The notes: generated from the sequence alone by a model not told the origin. Positions 7,578 through 14,993 are shown, counted from the stretch's first letter. The stretch is 19,027 nt of DNA from Actinomycetota bacterium (GCA_013696595.1 JACCYG010000155.1:1-19027), one strand, 5' to 3'. Program-made: numbers and translations.

Positions 7578-8558
7578 GTGAAGGCGGTGCGGATCCACGA
7601 GGACGGCGGCCCCGAGGTGCTGCGCTATGAGGACGTCGCCGATCCGTCTCCGGCTTCCGGGGAGGTGCTCGTCCGTCTCCGCGCCGCGTCGCTCAACCAC
7701 CTCGACGTCTGGGTTCGCCAGGGCCTCCCTTCGGTCCCGAAGCCGCGCATCCTGGGCGCCGACGGAGCAGGGGTCGTCGCAGCCGCGGGAGACGGGGTGA
7801 GCGGGTTCGAGGACGACCAGGCGGTCGTCCTGAACCCGGGCCTCGACGACGGCGCGCGGATCCTCGGCGAGCACACGGACGGCACACACGCGGAGCTGAT
7901 CGCCGTTCCCTCCGACTACGTCCATCCGCTGCCCGACGGGATCTCCTTCGAGGAGGCCGCTGCCTTTCCGCTCGTCTTCGAGACCGCCTACCGGATGCTC
8001 GTCACGAAAGCCGCGCTTCGGGAGGGCGAGTGGGTGCTGCTGTGGGGAATCGGATCCGGGGTCGCGACGGCTGCGCTCGCGATCGCCAAGGCCCTCGGCG
8101 CGCGGACGATCGTGACGTCGTCGAGCGAGGAGAAGCTCGCGCGCGCCCGCGAGCTCGGCGCCGACGCGACGGCGAGCACCGACGGCGACGTGGGAGCTGC
8201 CGTCAAGGAGGCCACCGGCGGTAGCGGCGTGGACGTGGTCGTGGAGCATGTCGGCGAGGCGACGTGGAAGACGTCGCTCCAGGCGGTCAAGGCCGGCGGA
8301 CGGGTCGTCGTCTGCGGGGCCACCTCGGGTGCGAACCCGCCGGCCAACCTCCATCGAATCTTCTGGAAGCAGCTCACCATCTACGGCTCCACCATGGGCA
8401 CGCGCGAGGACTTCCGCGGTGCCTACGACCTCGTCGCAAGCGGCCGGGCAAAGCCGGTCGTCGACCGTGTGTTCCCGCTCGCGGAGGCGGCGGCCGCGCA
8501 CGAGCACCTCGAGGGAGGCCGCCAGTTCGGCAAGGTCGTCCTCGCGATCGGCGAGTAG
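7578..8558 (+). CDS. Medium-chain dehydrogenase/reductase, quinone-oxidoreductase-like, NAD(P)H-dependent
   Basis: A 326-aa MDR-superfamily protein. The GroES-like N-terminal domain begins MKAVRIHEDGGPEVLRYEDV and includes LRAASLNHLDVWVRQG and LGADGAGVVAAAGDGV. A Rossmann domain follows with LLWGIGSGVATAALAIAKAL (nucleotide-binding glycines), TSSSEEKLARARELGAD and GGSGVDVVVEHVG. The end, GGRQFGKVVLAIGE, is a usual MDR terminus. Close relatives annotated as zinc-binding dehydrogenases have a four-Cys structural-zinc loop after NPG; here NPGLDDGARILGEHTDG runs straight through, so that loop is missing, and no catalytic-zinc Cys is evident. It is therefore probably a zinc-free quinone or enone reductase. 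The substrate is not identifiable. It diverges from queG with overlapping control regions. Confidence 0.88.
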   Translation: MKAVRIHEDGGPEVLRYEDVADPSPASGEVLVRLRAASLNHLDVWVRQGLPSVPKPRILGADGAGVVAAAGDGVSGFEDDQAVVLNPGLDDGARILGEHTDGTHAELIAVPSDYVHPLPDGISFEEAAAFPLVFETAYRMLVTKAALREGEWVLLWGIGSGVATAALAIAKALGARTIVTSSSEEKLARARELGADATASTDGDVGAAVKEATGGSGVDVVVEHVGEATWKTSLQAVKAGGRVVVCGATSGANPPANLHRIFWKQLTIYGSTMGTREDFRGAYDLVASGRAKPVVDRVFPLAEAAAAHEHLEGGRQFGKVVLAIGE

Positions 8559-8564
8559 ACGTTC

Positions 8565-8580
8565 TCGACGGCGTCGTCGA
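8565..8580 (+). terminator. Hairpin after the oxidoreductase gene
   Basis: TCGACG-GCGT-CGTCGA is a perfect 6-bp stem with a 4-nt loop, 7 nt after the stop. There is no T-run, so termination is only possible. The rest of 8581-8645 holds two C-rich near-repeats (CCCCC tracts) and no gene. Confidence 0.35.
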
Positions 8581-8649
8581 CCGCCATCCGCGCACGCGAG
8601 TTGCCCCCGGGGACCCCCTTGGATACCCCCTGGCGATCAGCCTAGCGCG

Positions 8650-8678
8650 AAAAAACGTACGCGTGGCGCGCGCAACGT
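8650..8678 (-). terminator. Intrinsic terminator of the STAS-sigma-MIP18 operon
   Basis: On the minus strand ACGT-TG-CGCG, a CGCCA loop and CGCG-T-ACGT form two 4-bp helices around a small internal loop, followed at once by TTTTTT (8655-8650). It lies about 70 nt downstream of the MIP18 stop. This is the best intrinsic-terminator shape in the window. Confidence 0.65.
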
Positions 8679-8731
8679 CAGAAGAGTGAAACACGTGCGG
8701 TCGGCGATCCCTGCGCGAAGTTTCGGGGTGA

Positions 8732-8752
8732 GGCTAAGGCCCGGGCCTAGCC
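8732..8752. repeat. Palindrome over the MIP18 stop codon
   Basis: A perfect 12-bp palindrome, AGGCCCGGGCCT (8737-8748), extends to an imperfect inverted repeat (8732-8742 with 8743-8752, one extra A). It spans the end of the MIP18 gene. It may act as an RNA hairpin with a CCGG loop but has no T-run. Confidence 0.5.
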
Positions 8753-9046
8753 GAATCCCAGAATGAACTTCGCGTCCTCGGACATCTTCTCCGGTGTCCA
8801 GGGCGGGTCCCAGGTCAGCTCGGCTTCGACGTCCTCGACACCGGGCATCCCGGCGACCGTGTCTCTGATCTGCTCTTCGATCATCGGGCCGACGGGGCAC
8901 CCCATCGAGGTGAGCGTGAAGTCGACGTGGACCTTTGGTCCCTCGACTTCGACGTCGTAGAGGAGCCCAAGCTCGACGATATCCATCCCAAGCTCCGGGT
9001 CCTCGACGGTCCGAAGGGCGTCGACAACTTCCTCGCGCGTCGGCAC
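8747..9046 (-). CDS. MIP18/SufT-PaaD family metal-sulfur cluster assembly factor
   Basis: A 99-aa protein of the MIP18 (DUF59) family, which helps place Fe-S clusters in target proteins; relatives include SufT and PaaD. The family pattern is present: VVDALRTVEDPELGMDIVELGLLYDV at the N terminus, LTSMGCPVGPMIEEQI with the conserved Cys, and the bacterial-type ending LTWDPPWTPEKMSEDA. Length is normal. The start is GTG 9046, directly at the conserved N terminus. It is third in the operon, 28 bp after the sigma gene. It may have a housekeeping role and simply share the transcript, or link the sigma regulon to Fe-S stress (inference). Confidence 0.9.
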   Translation of the reverse strand: MPTREEVVDALRTVEDPELGMDIVELGLLYDVEVEGPKVHVDFTLTSMGCPVGPMIEEQIRDTVAGMPGVEDVEAELTWDPPWTPEKMSEDAKFILGFG

Positions 9047-9074
9047 GAGGCGAGTTTACCCGCCGCTCTCTGGT

Positions 9075-9902
9075 TCAGGCCGCGACGCCGTCATCGGCGC
9101 CCGGGATCTGCGCTCGAAGCTTGTCGAGCGCGGTGCGGATCAGCCGGGAAACGTGCATCTGGGAGATCCCGAGCTCGAGCGCGATCTGCGACTGCGTGAG
9201 CCCCGCGTGGAAGCGAAGATCGAGAATCTTGCGTTCCCGCTCGTCGAGGACGGTGAGCGCGGGCGTGAGGAGAACGCGGTCCTCGCCCGCCTCGAACCCG
9301 GGGTCGATCTCGCCGATCGACTCGAGCCGGTCCGGGACGTCGCCGTCGTCACCGAGGCTCGGAGCCGACAGCGAGACGGTCAGGTAAGCGTCGTTCGACT
9401 CGAGTGCCTCGAGCACCTCTTCCTCCGTGACCCCGGCGGCGTCGGCCAGCTCCCGGATCGTCGGCGACCGGTGAAGATCGCCGCTCATCACCTCGATCAG
9501 CTGTGAGAGACGGAGGTTCAACTCCTGGAGGCCCCGTGGAAGGCGTATCGACCAGCCCTTGTCGCGGAAGTGCCTCCTGATCTCGCCCGTGATCGTGGGC
9601 GTCGCATACGTCGTGAGCTCAACGCCGCGCTCGAGGTCGAACCGGTCGATCGCCTTGATCAGGCCGATGCAGCCCACCTGGATGAGATCTTCGAGCTGGT
9701 CCCCGCCGCGGGCGTACCTGGCCGCGAGCGCGCGGACGAGCGGAAGATATTGCTCGATCAGACGCTCGCGTGCCTCGAGGTCACCCCGTTCGTGGTAGGC
9801 GCGGAGTAGGTCGCGGCCGCGCTGCGCCCGCTGGCTTCGCACGCTCGCAAGGTCGCCCAATCCATCCTCGACCCCGTGGCCGTGATCCGTCAGAACGTCC
9901 AT
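9075..9902 (-). CDS. RNA polymerase sigma factor, SigB/SigF/SigG subfamily
   Basis: A 275-aa group 3 sigma factor that redirects RNA polymerase to stress or developmental promoters. Region 2 is clear: LIEQYLPLVRALAARYARGG, DQLEDLIQVGCIGLIKAIDR, FDLERGVELTTYATPTITGE and IRRHFRDKGWSIRLPRGLQE. Region 3 follows with SPTIRELADAAGVTEEEVLE. Region 4 has the promoter -35-reading HTH (LTQSQIALELGISQMHVSRL). The region 3-4 linker typical of SigF (LGDDGDVPDRLESIGEIDPG) is present. ATG 9902 overlaps the STAS stop in TGATG, so the two are translationally coupled. A STAS partner implies partner-switching control, but no RsbW/SpoIIAB-type anti-sigma kinase lies beside it. Confidence 0.95.
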   Translation of the reverse strand: MDVLTDHGHGVEDGLGDLASVRSQRAQRGRDLLRAYHERGDLEARERLIEQYLPLVRALAARYARGGDQLEDLIQVGCIGLIKAIDRFDLERGVELTTYATPTITGEIRRHFRDKGWSIRLPRGLQELNLRLSQLIEVMSGDLHRSPTIRELADAAGVTEEEVLEALESNDAYLTVSLSAPSLGDDGDVPDRLESIGEIDPGFEAGEDRVLLTPALTVLDERERKILDLRFHAGLTQSQIALELGISQMHVSRLIRTALDKLRAQIPGADDGVAA

Positions 9903-10309
9903 CAGACGGCTTCCAGTCGGGATGTCCCCTGACCGCTCGGCGCGATCGCATCCGGAATCGACTCCGAGATGCGAAAGAGCCGCGAGAGGCCTGTGATCTC
10001 CAGGACCCTGAGGATGTTCCGGTCACGGCAGATAACCGTCATCGAGCCGCCGCGCATGCGCACCCGCTTCGCGAGGTCGACCAGGACGCCGAGCGCCGTC
10101 GAGTCCACGAACGTGACGTCGAGCAGGTCGATGACCACGCGGTCGACTCCGCCGGCCACGAGGTCGAAGACCTTGCGCCGAAGGTCGGGCGCGACATAGA
10201 GGTCGAGCTCCCCTGAAGGCGCGAGTAGGTGGAGGTCGTCGCTGAGCGGAAAGGAACGGATGCCCGCGTCCCGCTCGGCGCCGACCTCGTTGACCCCGCT
10301 GAGTCCCAC
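9902..10309 (-). CDS. STAS-domain anti-anti-sigma factor (SpoIIAA/RsbV type)
   Basis: A 135-aa single-domain STAS protein. In partner switching such a protein, when unphosphorylated, binds the anti-sigma kinase and frees the sigma factor. Strand and helix blocks fit: LHLLAPSGELDLYVAPDLRR, VDRVVIDLLDVTFVDSTALG with the phosphorylatable Ser after VD, and MTVICRDRNILRVLEITGLS. GTG 10309 was chosen because TACGTT lies 7 nt upstream; a TTG at 10363 would add 18 residues of low-complexity sequence that the family lacks. It is first in the operon, coupled to the sigma gene. Confidence 0.92.
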   Translation of the reverse strand: MGLSGVNEVGAERDAGIRSFPLSDDLHLLAPSGELDLYVAPDLRRKVFDLVAGGVDRVVIDLLDVTFVDSTALGVLVDLAKRVRMRGGSMTVICRDRNILRVLEITGLSRLFRISESIPDAIAPSGQGTSRLEAV

Positions 10310-10316
10310 GCCGCGG

Positions 10317-10322
10317 AACGTA
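10317..10322 (-). promoter_or_regulatory. -10 element candidate for the STAS-sigma-MIP18 operon
   Basis: TACGTT on the minus strand ends 7 nt before GTG 10309. This supports a leaderless transcript and the shorter STAS start. Confidence 0.45.
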
Positions 10323-10368
10323 GCCGGGCCCGCGCGCGGTTTCCGCTCGGGTTTGCCGAGCAATGGGC

Positions 10369-10380
10369 GAGGATTTCCTC
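10369..10380. promoter_or_regulatory. 12-bp dyad between divergent STAS and kinase genes
   Basis: GAGGA-TT-TCCTC is a perfect dyad in the divergent regulatory region. An 8-bp direct repeat, AATGGGCG, occurs at 10362-10369 and 10433-10440. Either could be an operator; neither matches a site I can name. Confidence 0.3.
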
Positions 10381-10403
10381 ACAGAGAACGATCGCGCTCA
10401 GGG

Positions 10404-10429
10404 GTTTCACGACGGAACGGGGCTATCAT
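10404..10429 (+). promoter_or_regulatory. Promoter candidate for the kinase/response-regulator operon
   Basis: GTTTCA (10404-10409) and GGCTAT (10421-10426) resemble the GTTT and GGGTAT boxes of SigB/SigF promoters, though the spacing is 1-3 nt short. TATCAT (10424-10429) alternatively fits an ordinary -10. A start near 10436 gives a leader of about 35 nt with a strong ribosome site, GAGGAGAGGG (10461-10470), right before the ATG. Confidence 0.35.
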
Positions 10430-10471
10430 TCGAATGGGCGCGAGACCACCGGACGCCGACGAGGAGAGGGA

Positions 10472-12598
10472 ATGCCGCTGCCCGACGACTCTGTGCTCGA
10501 GGTCGCCGACGACACGCGCCGCGAGCTCGAGCGCCTGCGCGAGGCGCTCGAGCTCGAGCAGACTCGCTATCGAGCGCTCGAGGAGCGCATCGCAGAGCGC
10601 GCTGCCGAGCTTCGCACGGCAAACGAGGCGAAGGACGACCTCCTCACGCGCGAGCAGCATGCCCGGAGCGACGCGCTCGGTCTCCTCGCCCAACTCGTCG
10701 ACGAACGCGCGCGGCTGCACGCGGTCGTGCAACAAATGCCCACCGGGGTCGTGATTGCCGAGGCGCCGTCGGGCAAGATCGTGATCGCGAACGCACTTGC
10801 GGCGGAGATCGTCGGGGAGCGGCCGGGTGCGGGCGGCGGTGGCGGAGACCGCGTGTCGGCGGGGCTCCGCCCTGACGGAAGCCAGTATGCGCCGGACGAA
10901 TGGCCGCTCGCGCGATCGATCCACTCGGGCGAGACGATCACGGGCGAGGAGATCGCAGTCGTGCGCTCGGACGGGACGCTCGCCACGATCTCGGTAAACG
11001 CGACCCCCATTCGCGCGCGCGACGGGCTCGTTATCGCCGCCGTCTCGACCTTCCACGACGTCACGAAGCGGAAGCAGGCCGAAGAGCGGGACCGTTTTCT
11101 TGCGGAAGCGGGCGAGATCCTCTCCTCCTCGCTCGACGCGGACGAGATCCTCATGACGCTGACGGAGCTCGCCGTGCCGCGTCTCGCGGATCTCTGCACG
11201 ATCGCCGTCCGCGACGCCGATGGGGCGATCGTCGACTATGCGGCCGTCTCGGTCGAGAGTGCCTTGACTGCAAATGAGCGCGCGCACCCCGTCCTGCGCG
11301 AAGCGGACCGGACTCCGCTGCCCTTCCGGACCGCAGAGAGCGAGGTCCACCCCGACGTGAGCGATGCGCTCCTACGCTCAGTCGCGCGCGACTCCGCCCA
11401 GCTCAGTGAGCTACGCCGCCTTGCTCCCAAGTCCTACATGTGCGTCCCGCTCGTCGCGCGCGGAAGTGTGCTCGCAGCGATGTCGTTTTTCACGGCTGAG
11501 TCGGGCCGCCGGTACACGCGGGAGGACGTCTCCTTCGCCGAGGATCTCGCTCGCCGCGCGGCGCTCGCCGTGGAGAACGCGCGACTCTACGCGAAGCTCG
11601 AATCGGAGCGCGACCGCCTGCGCCGGCTCCTCGAGCGGCTTCATCAGGGCGTTGTCACCGTCGGCCGTGATCTGCGGATCCAGTTCGCTAACGCCGAGGC
11701 GCGGCACACACTCGGAGTCGAGAGCCTGGCGGAGGGCCACGCGCTGCCCGAACCCTGGCCCGGCTTCCCGCTCCACACCTTCGCGGCTGGCTTGTTCGAT
11801 TCGGCGGAGGCCGTCGAGCGCCGTGTGACCGCGGGCGAGAAGACGTACGTGGTCCTCGGAGTCCCCGGCGGCGATTCGGACAGTGCCGTGCTCGTCTTCG
11901 AGGACGTTTCCGCCCGCGAAGCGCTCGAACGCGTGGAGCGCGAGTTCGTGACGAACGCGGCCCACGAGCTGCGAACACCCCTGGCGGCGATGACGACGTC
12001 GATCGAGGTTCTCCAGGCGGGCGCCAAGAAGAAGGCGAAGGAGCGCGACCTCTTTCTCGGTCACATCGAGCGCGAGTGCGCGCGCCTGCGCCGACTCGCC
12101 CACGCCCTGCTCGTGCTGGCGCGCGCCCAGACCGGTCAACAGCCGCCGCAGCGCGGCACCGTTGAGCTCCGATCTGTTCTCGAGGAGGTCCGAAACGGCC
12201 TCGTGGACGCCGGCGCAACCGACGTCCAGGTGGACTGCCCGGCCGCGCTCACCGTCGTCACGGACCGCGACCTGCTCGAGCAGACGCTGTGGAATCTGGG
12301 TGCCAACGCGGCGAAGTATGCGAACGGAGGCCGGGTCGTCCTGACAGCGCGTGCGCGGGAGGGCAGCGTGGAGCTCGAGGTGCGCGACGACGGTCCTGGG
12401 ATACCGCTCACCGAGCGGAGGCGGGTCTTCGAGCGCTTCTACCGCGCTGGAGCGCGCAACTCCGAGGGATTCGGCCTCGGCCTCGCGATCGTCGAGCAGG
12501 CCGTCCGCGCACTCGGGGGCACCGTCGACATGGGGACGCCGCCCGGCGGCGGCACGTCGGCCCTGGTCACGCTCCCTACGGGCACGGAGTCGCGGTGA
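10472..12598 (+). CDS. Soluble hybrid-sensor histidine kinase (PAS-GAF-PAS-HisKA-HATPase)
   Basis: A 708-aa kinase with no membrane segment, so it senses a cytoplasmic signal. Order: an N-terminal coiled coil (about 8-75, DTRRELERLREALELEQTRY), PAS (about 80-205, QQMPTGVVIAEAPSGKIVIA), GAF (about 208-370, LAEAGEILSSSLDADEIL), a second PAS-like segment (about 385-480, LERLHQGVVTVGRDLRIQFA), then H-box FVTNAAHELRTPLAAMTTSI (His498), N box NLGANAAKYA, and G boxes DDGPGIPL and GFGLGLAIV. ATG 10472 is preceded by GAGGAGAGGG; an upstream in-frame extension is antisense to the STAS gene. It overlaps the response regulator in GTGA, so the two are a cognate pair. Its divergence from a sigma/STAS operon may reflect shared control. 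Confidence 0.93.
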   Translation: MPLPDDSVLEVADDTRRELERLREALELEQTRYRALEERIAERAAELRTANEAKDDLLTREQHARSDALGLLAQLVDERARLHAVVQQMPTGVVIAEAPSGKIVIANALAAEIVGERPGAGGGGGDRVSAGLRPDGSQYAPDEWPLARSIHSGETITGEEIAVVRSDGTLATISVNATPIRARDGLVIAAVSTFHDVTKRKQAEERDRFLAEAGEILSSSLDADEILMTLTELAVPRLADLCTIAVRDADGAIVDYAAVSVESALTANERAHPVLREADRTPLPFRTAESEVHPDVSDALLRSVARDSAQLSELRRLAPKSYMCVPLVARGSVLAAMSFFTAESGRRYTREDVSFAEDLARRAALAVENARLYAKLESERDRLRRLLERLHQGVVTVGRDLRIQFANAEARHTLGVESLAEGHALPEPWPGFPLHTFAAGLFDSAEAVERRVTAGEKTYVVLGVPGGDSDSAVLVFEDVSAREALERVEREFVTNAAHELRTPLAAMTTSIEVLQAGAKKKAKERDLFLGHIERECARLRRLAHALLVLARAQTGQQPPQRGTVELRSVLEEVRNGLVDAGATDVQVDCPAALTVVTDRDLLEQTLWNLGANAAKYANGGRVVLTARAREGSVELEVRDDGPGIPLTERRRVFERFYRAGARNSEGFGLGLAIVEQAVRALGGTVDMGTPPGGGTSALVTLPTGTESR

Positions 12599-13284
12599 GC
12601 CCCCGGGTCCTCGTCGTCGACGACGAGCCCGCGATCGTCGACGGGGTCGGCTACGCGCTCCGAAACGAGGGTTTCGACGTGGACACGGCGGCAAACGGCG
12701 AAGAGGCTCTCGCGGCCGCCCGAAGTGACGGCTACGACCTCGTGATCCTGGATCTCATGCTGCCCCGACTCTCGGGGCTCGAGGTCGCGCGCACGATCCG
12801 CGGCGAGAGCGCCGTCCCCATCATCATGCTGACGGCCAAGGACGCGGAGGTCGACCGTGTGCTCGGCCTCGAGCTCGCGGCGGACGACTACGTGACCAAG
12901 CCGTTTTCGATGGCCGAGCTCCTGAGCCGGGTGCGCGCGCTTCTGCGCCGACGCGAGCTCGACCGCTCCGACGCGGGACAGCCTGTGCGCCAGCTGGGCG
13001 GGCTCCGCCTCGACCTCGCGCGCCACCAGGTCATGGTGGGCGACAGGACGGTGCAGCTGACTCCGCTCGAGTTCAAGCTGCTCGCCTTCCTCGCGCAAGA
13101 GCCCGAGCGCGTGTTCTCGCGCAAGGAGATCATGCAAGAGCTCTGGGAGAGCCCCTACGTGGGCGACCAGCGCGCCTGCGACTTCCACATCTCGAACGTC
13201 CGGCGCAAGATCGAGGAAGACCCGTCGCGGCCCGAGCGGCTCCTCACCGTCCGGGGCGTGGGCTACACCCTCGTCGGCGCCTAG
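12595..13284 (+). CDS. OmpR/PhoB-family response regulator
   Basis: A 229-aa DNA-binding partner of the preceding kinase. The receiver domain has RVLVVDDEPAIVDG (acidic pocket Asp9, Asp10), VILDLMLP with phosphoacceptor Asp53, MLTAKDAE (Thr/Ser switch) and DDYVTKPF with the conserved Lys. The C-terminal winged helix has LTPLEFKLLAFLAQEPERVF, FSRKEIMQELW and HISNVRRKIEEDP, ending VRGVGYTLV. GTG 12595 overlaps the kinase stop by 4 bp and sits at the conserved first strand. The gene ends 11 bp before a convergent gene. Targets are unknown. Confidence 0.95.
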   Translation: MSPRVLVVDDEPAIVDGVGYALRNEGFDVDTAANGEEALAAARSDGYDLVILDLMLPRLSGLEVARTIRGESAVPIIMLTAKDAEVDRVLGLELAADDYVTKPFSMAELLSRVRALLRRRELDRSDAGQPVRQLGGLRLDLARHQVMVGDRTVQLTPLEFKLLAFLAQEPERVFSRKEIMQELWESPYVGDQRACDFHISNVRRKIEEDPSRPERLLTVRGVGYTLVGA

Positions 13285-13295
13285 GAACGTCCGCA

Positions 13296-13637
13296 CTACG
13301 AGCGGGGATCGCTCACCCGCGCGATCGGCTGCTCTTCGGCCAGCTTCTCGACGAGAAAGAACCGATCGGTCCGCTCGAGGATGCGCTCGACTTCAGGCAG
13401 CTCGTGTCCTGGAATGACGGCGAAGTGAACGGGACTCGAACGCGTGCGCTCGTACTCCTCGAGCGTGAGCGACATCGCCTGAGTGCAGTCGGCGTGCCCA
13501 CACTCGCAGAGAAAGTCCCAGAGCGCGTCCGTGCCCGTCGCGACGGCTTGGCGCTCGTCGATCTCGCGGACACGCTCGTTGACGTCGCGGAAGAGCGCTT
13601 CGTTCTTCGCGAGGCGGTCCTTCGTCCCCTGATCCAT
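13296..13637 (-). CDS. Small CECG-motif protein, copy 2 (function unknown)
   Basis: A 113-aa protein that I recognise as a type but cannot name by function. It has a charged N-terminal helix (LAKNEALFRDVNERVREIDE), a Cys cluster FLCECGHADCTQ (Cys-x-Cys-x4-Cys), then LTLEEYERTRSSPVHFAVIP, GHE and an acidic tail. The three Cys plus the following GHE His could bind zinc or another metal (inference). It is clearly paralogous to the upstream gene at 13647-13970: about 17 of 37 residues are identical from LCECG through GHE. Nine bases separate the two. It is last in the minus-strand operon. Confidence 0.8.
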   Translation of the reverse strand: MDQGTKDRLAKNEALFRDVNERVREIDERQAVATGTDALWDFLCECGHADCTQAMSLTLEEYERTRSSPVHFAVIPGHELPEVERILERTDRFFLVEKLAEEQPIARVSDPRS

Positions 13638-13646
13638 CGGGCGATC

Positions 13647-13970
13647 TTAACGATCAGCCCGCGGATCTCGTTGCAGCGCGATCTCTCGGGCCCTCCCGAC
13701 CTTCGTCGCAACCACGTATCCCCCACGCTCCTCCTCGGCGCGGTCACCCTCCGTCTCGTGCCCGGTCGCGAGCAGAAAGCAGGCCGGGTTCGACCTCACG
13801 CGCTCGTATTCGTCCCGCGGAACTTCGACGGATTCCAGACAGAACCGGTCGCCGCACTCACAGAGGAGCTCGAGCTGCTCGGTGCCGTCCGGACCTGCCC
13901 TGCCGATCGCTTCGTTCGCCGCTCGAAAGATGGTCTGGTTCACCGCCATCCGCTCCTCACGAGGCTCCAT
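13647..13970 (-). CDS. Small CECG-motif protein, copy 1 (function unknown)
   Basis: A 107-aa paralogue of the next gene with the same plan: helix (NQTIFRAANEAIGRAGPD), Cys cluster LLCECGDRFCLES, DEYERVRSNPACFLLATGHE, then a divergent tail (GGYVVATKVGRAREIA). ATG 13970 follows an excellent ribosome site (GGGGAGGAG) and fits the alignment with its paralogue; an internal ATG seven codons in would shorten the helix. It begins 45 bp after the GlpX-like gene on the same strand, so it may belong to the same operon. Function unknown; a metal-binding or redox role is only suggested by the cysteines. Confidence 0.8.
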   Translation of the reverse strand: MEPREERMAVNQTIFRAANEAIGRAGPDGTEQLELLCECGDRFCLESVEVPRDEYERVRSNPACFLLATGHETEGDRAEEERGGYVVATKVGRAREIALQRDPRADR

Positions 13971-14015
13971 CCCCCGCTCCTCCCCGGCGCGGTGCAGGCG
14001 AAAACGTCGCGCGGA

Positions 14016-14993
14016 CTAGCTCAGTAACCGCACTTCCTCGCGCCGCTCACGCGCGAAGAAGTGGATGCCGTCGACGAATCGCACCCAGTTGTGGCGCGTG
14101 CACATGACGAGGGAGTGCGTCCGGGCGCTGTCGGCGAGGTAGCGAACTCCACGCAGCAGATCGCTGTTCGACACGCCCGTCGCCGCCACGATGACCTCCC
14201 CGGGAGCGAGATCGTCGAGCGTGAAGACGCGGGCGACGTCATCGATTCCGTACTCGGCAGCCTGGGCGATCTCGGTCCGTGTGATCGGCCAGAGTTGCGC
14301 CTGGAGCTCGCCGCCGAGGCAGCGAAGCGCCGCCGCCGCGATCACCGCCTGGCGGGCGCCGCCGATCCCGATCGCGAGGTGGTCGTTCGTCCCGCGGATC
14401 GCCACGCTGATCGAGGCCGTCACGTCGCCGTCGGGAACGAGCTTGATCCGGGCGCCGGCCGCTCTGATGTCGTCGATCAGCTCCTCGTGCCGCGGCCGGT
14501 CGAGGACGATCGTGGTGATGTCCTGCGGGTTCCGCCCGAACGCCTCGGCGATGGCGGCGACGTTGTCTCCGACGGGCCTGCCGAGGTCGATCCACCCGCG
14601 CGCGGTCGGCCCCACGGCGAGCTTGCGCATGTACATGTTCGGAAAGCGCGGCAGGGTGTCCGGGTCGCCGACTGCGATCATCGCCATCGCCCCGAAGTCG
14701 CCCCGCGCGAGGATGCTCGCGCCTTCGATCGGGTCGACGGCGAGGTCGACGCGATCGCCCCCCTTTCCGACAGTCGTGCCGATCGCAAGCGGATCGCCCT
14801 CGTCCTCATTCCCCACGACGATCTGGCCCTCGATTGGGAGGCGGTCAAGGCCCGCGCGCATCGCTTCCGACGCAGCCTCCTGCGCTCCTTTTTCGTCGCC
14901 TCGACCGAGCCAGCGGCCGACCGCGACGGCCGCCCGCTCGGTGACGGCCGCGTACATCTCGCACTGGCAGAGCCGGTCGTCGGAGTCCTTCAC
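14016..14993 (-). CDS. glpX: GlpX-like phosphatase (class II fructose-1,6-bisphosphatase family), divergent active site
   Basis: A 325-aa GlpX homologue by overall sequence: VTERAAVAVGRWLGRGDEKG, VDLAVDPIEGAS, PNMYMRKLAVGP, LVPDGDVTASIS, GIGGARQAVIAAAALRCLGG and ATGVSNSDLLRGVRYL. Compared with E. coli GlpX from memory, metal ligand Asp33 (GRGDKNTAD) is Gln38 here and Glu57 (GEGEIDEAP) is Asn62 in a shortened GNEDEGDP, while Asp85 and Glu88 (DPIEG) are kept as Asp87 and Glu90. It may thus hydrolyse another sugar or glycerate phosphate. GTG 14993 overlaps the stop of the 2-phosphoglycerate kinase by 4 bp, which makes a role in 2,3-diphosphoglycerate turnover attractive. Ordinary FBPase activity is the conservative alternative. 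Confidence 0.85.
   Translation of the reverse strand: MKDSDDRLCQCEMYAAVTERAAVAVGRWLGRGDEKGAQEAASEAMRAGLDRLPIEGQIVVGNEDEGDPLAIGTTVGKGGDRVDLAVDPIEGASILARGDFGAMAMIAVGDPDTLPRFPNMYMRKLAVGPTARGWIDLGRPVGDNVAAIAEAFGRNPQDITTIVLDRPRHEELIDDIRAAGARIKLVPDGDVTASISVAIRGTNDHLAIGIGGARQAVIAAAALRCLGGELQAQLWPITRTEIAQAAEYGIDDVARVFTLDDLAPGEVIVAATGVSNSDLLRGVRYLADSARTHSLVMCTRHNWVRFVDGIHFFARERREEVRLLS

Noticed and set aside
8590..8640. C-rich repeats as a possible RNA or protein-binding array
   Set aside because: Only two short CCCCC-type near-repeats, within expectation for GC-rich spacer.
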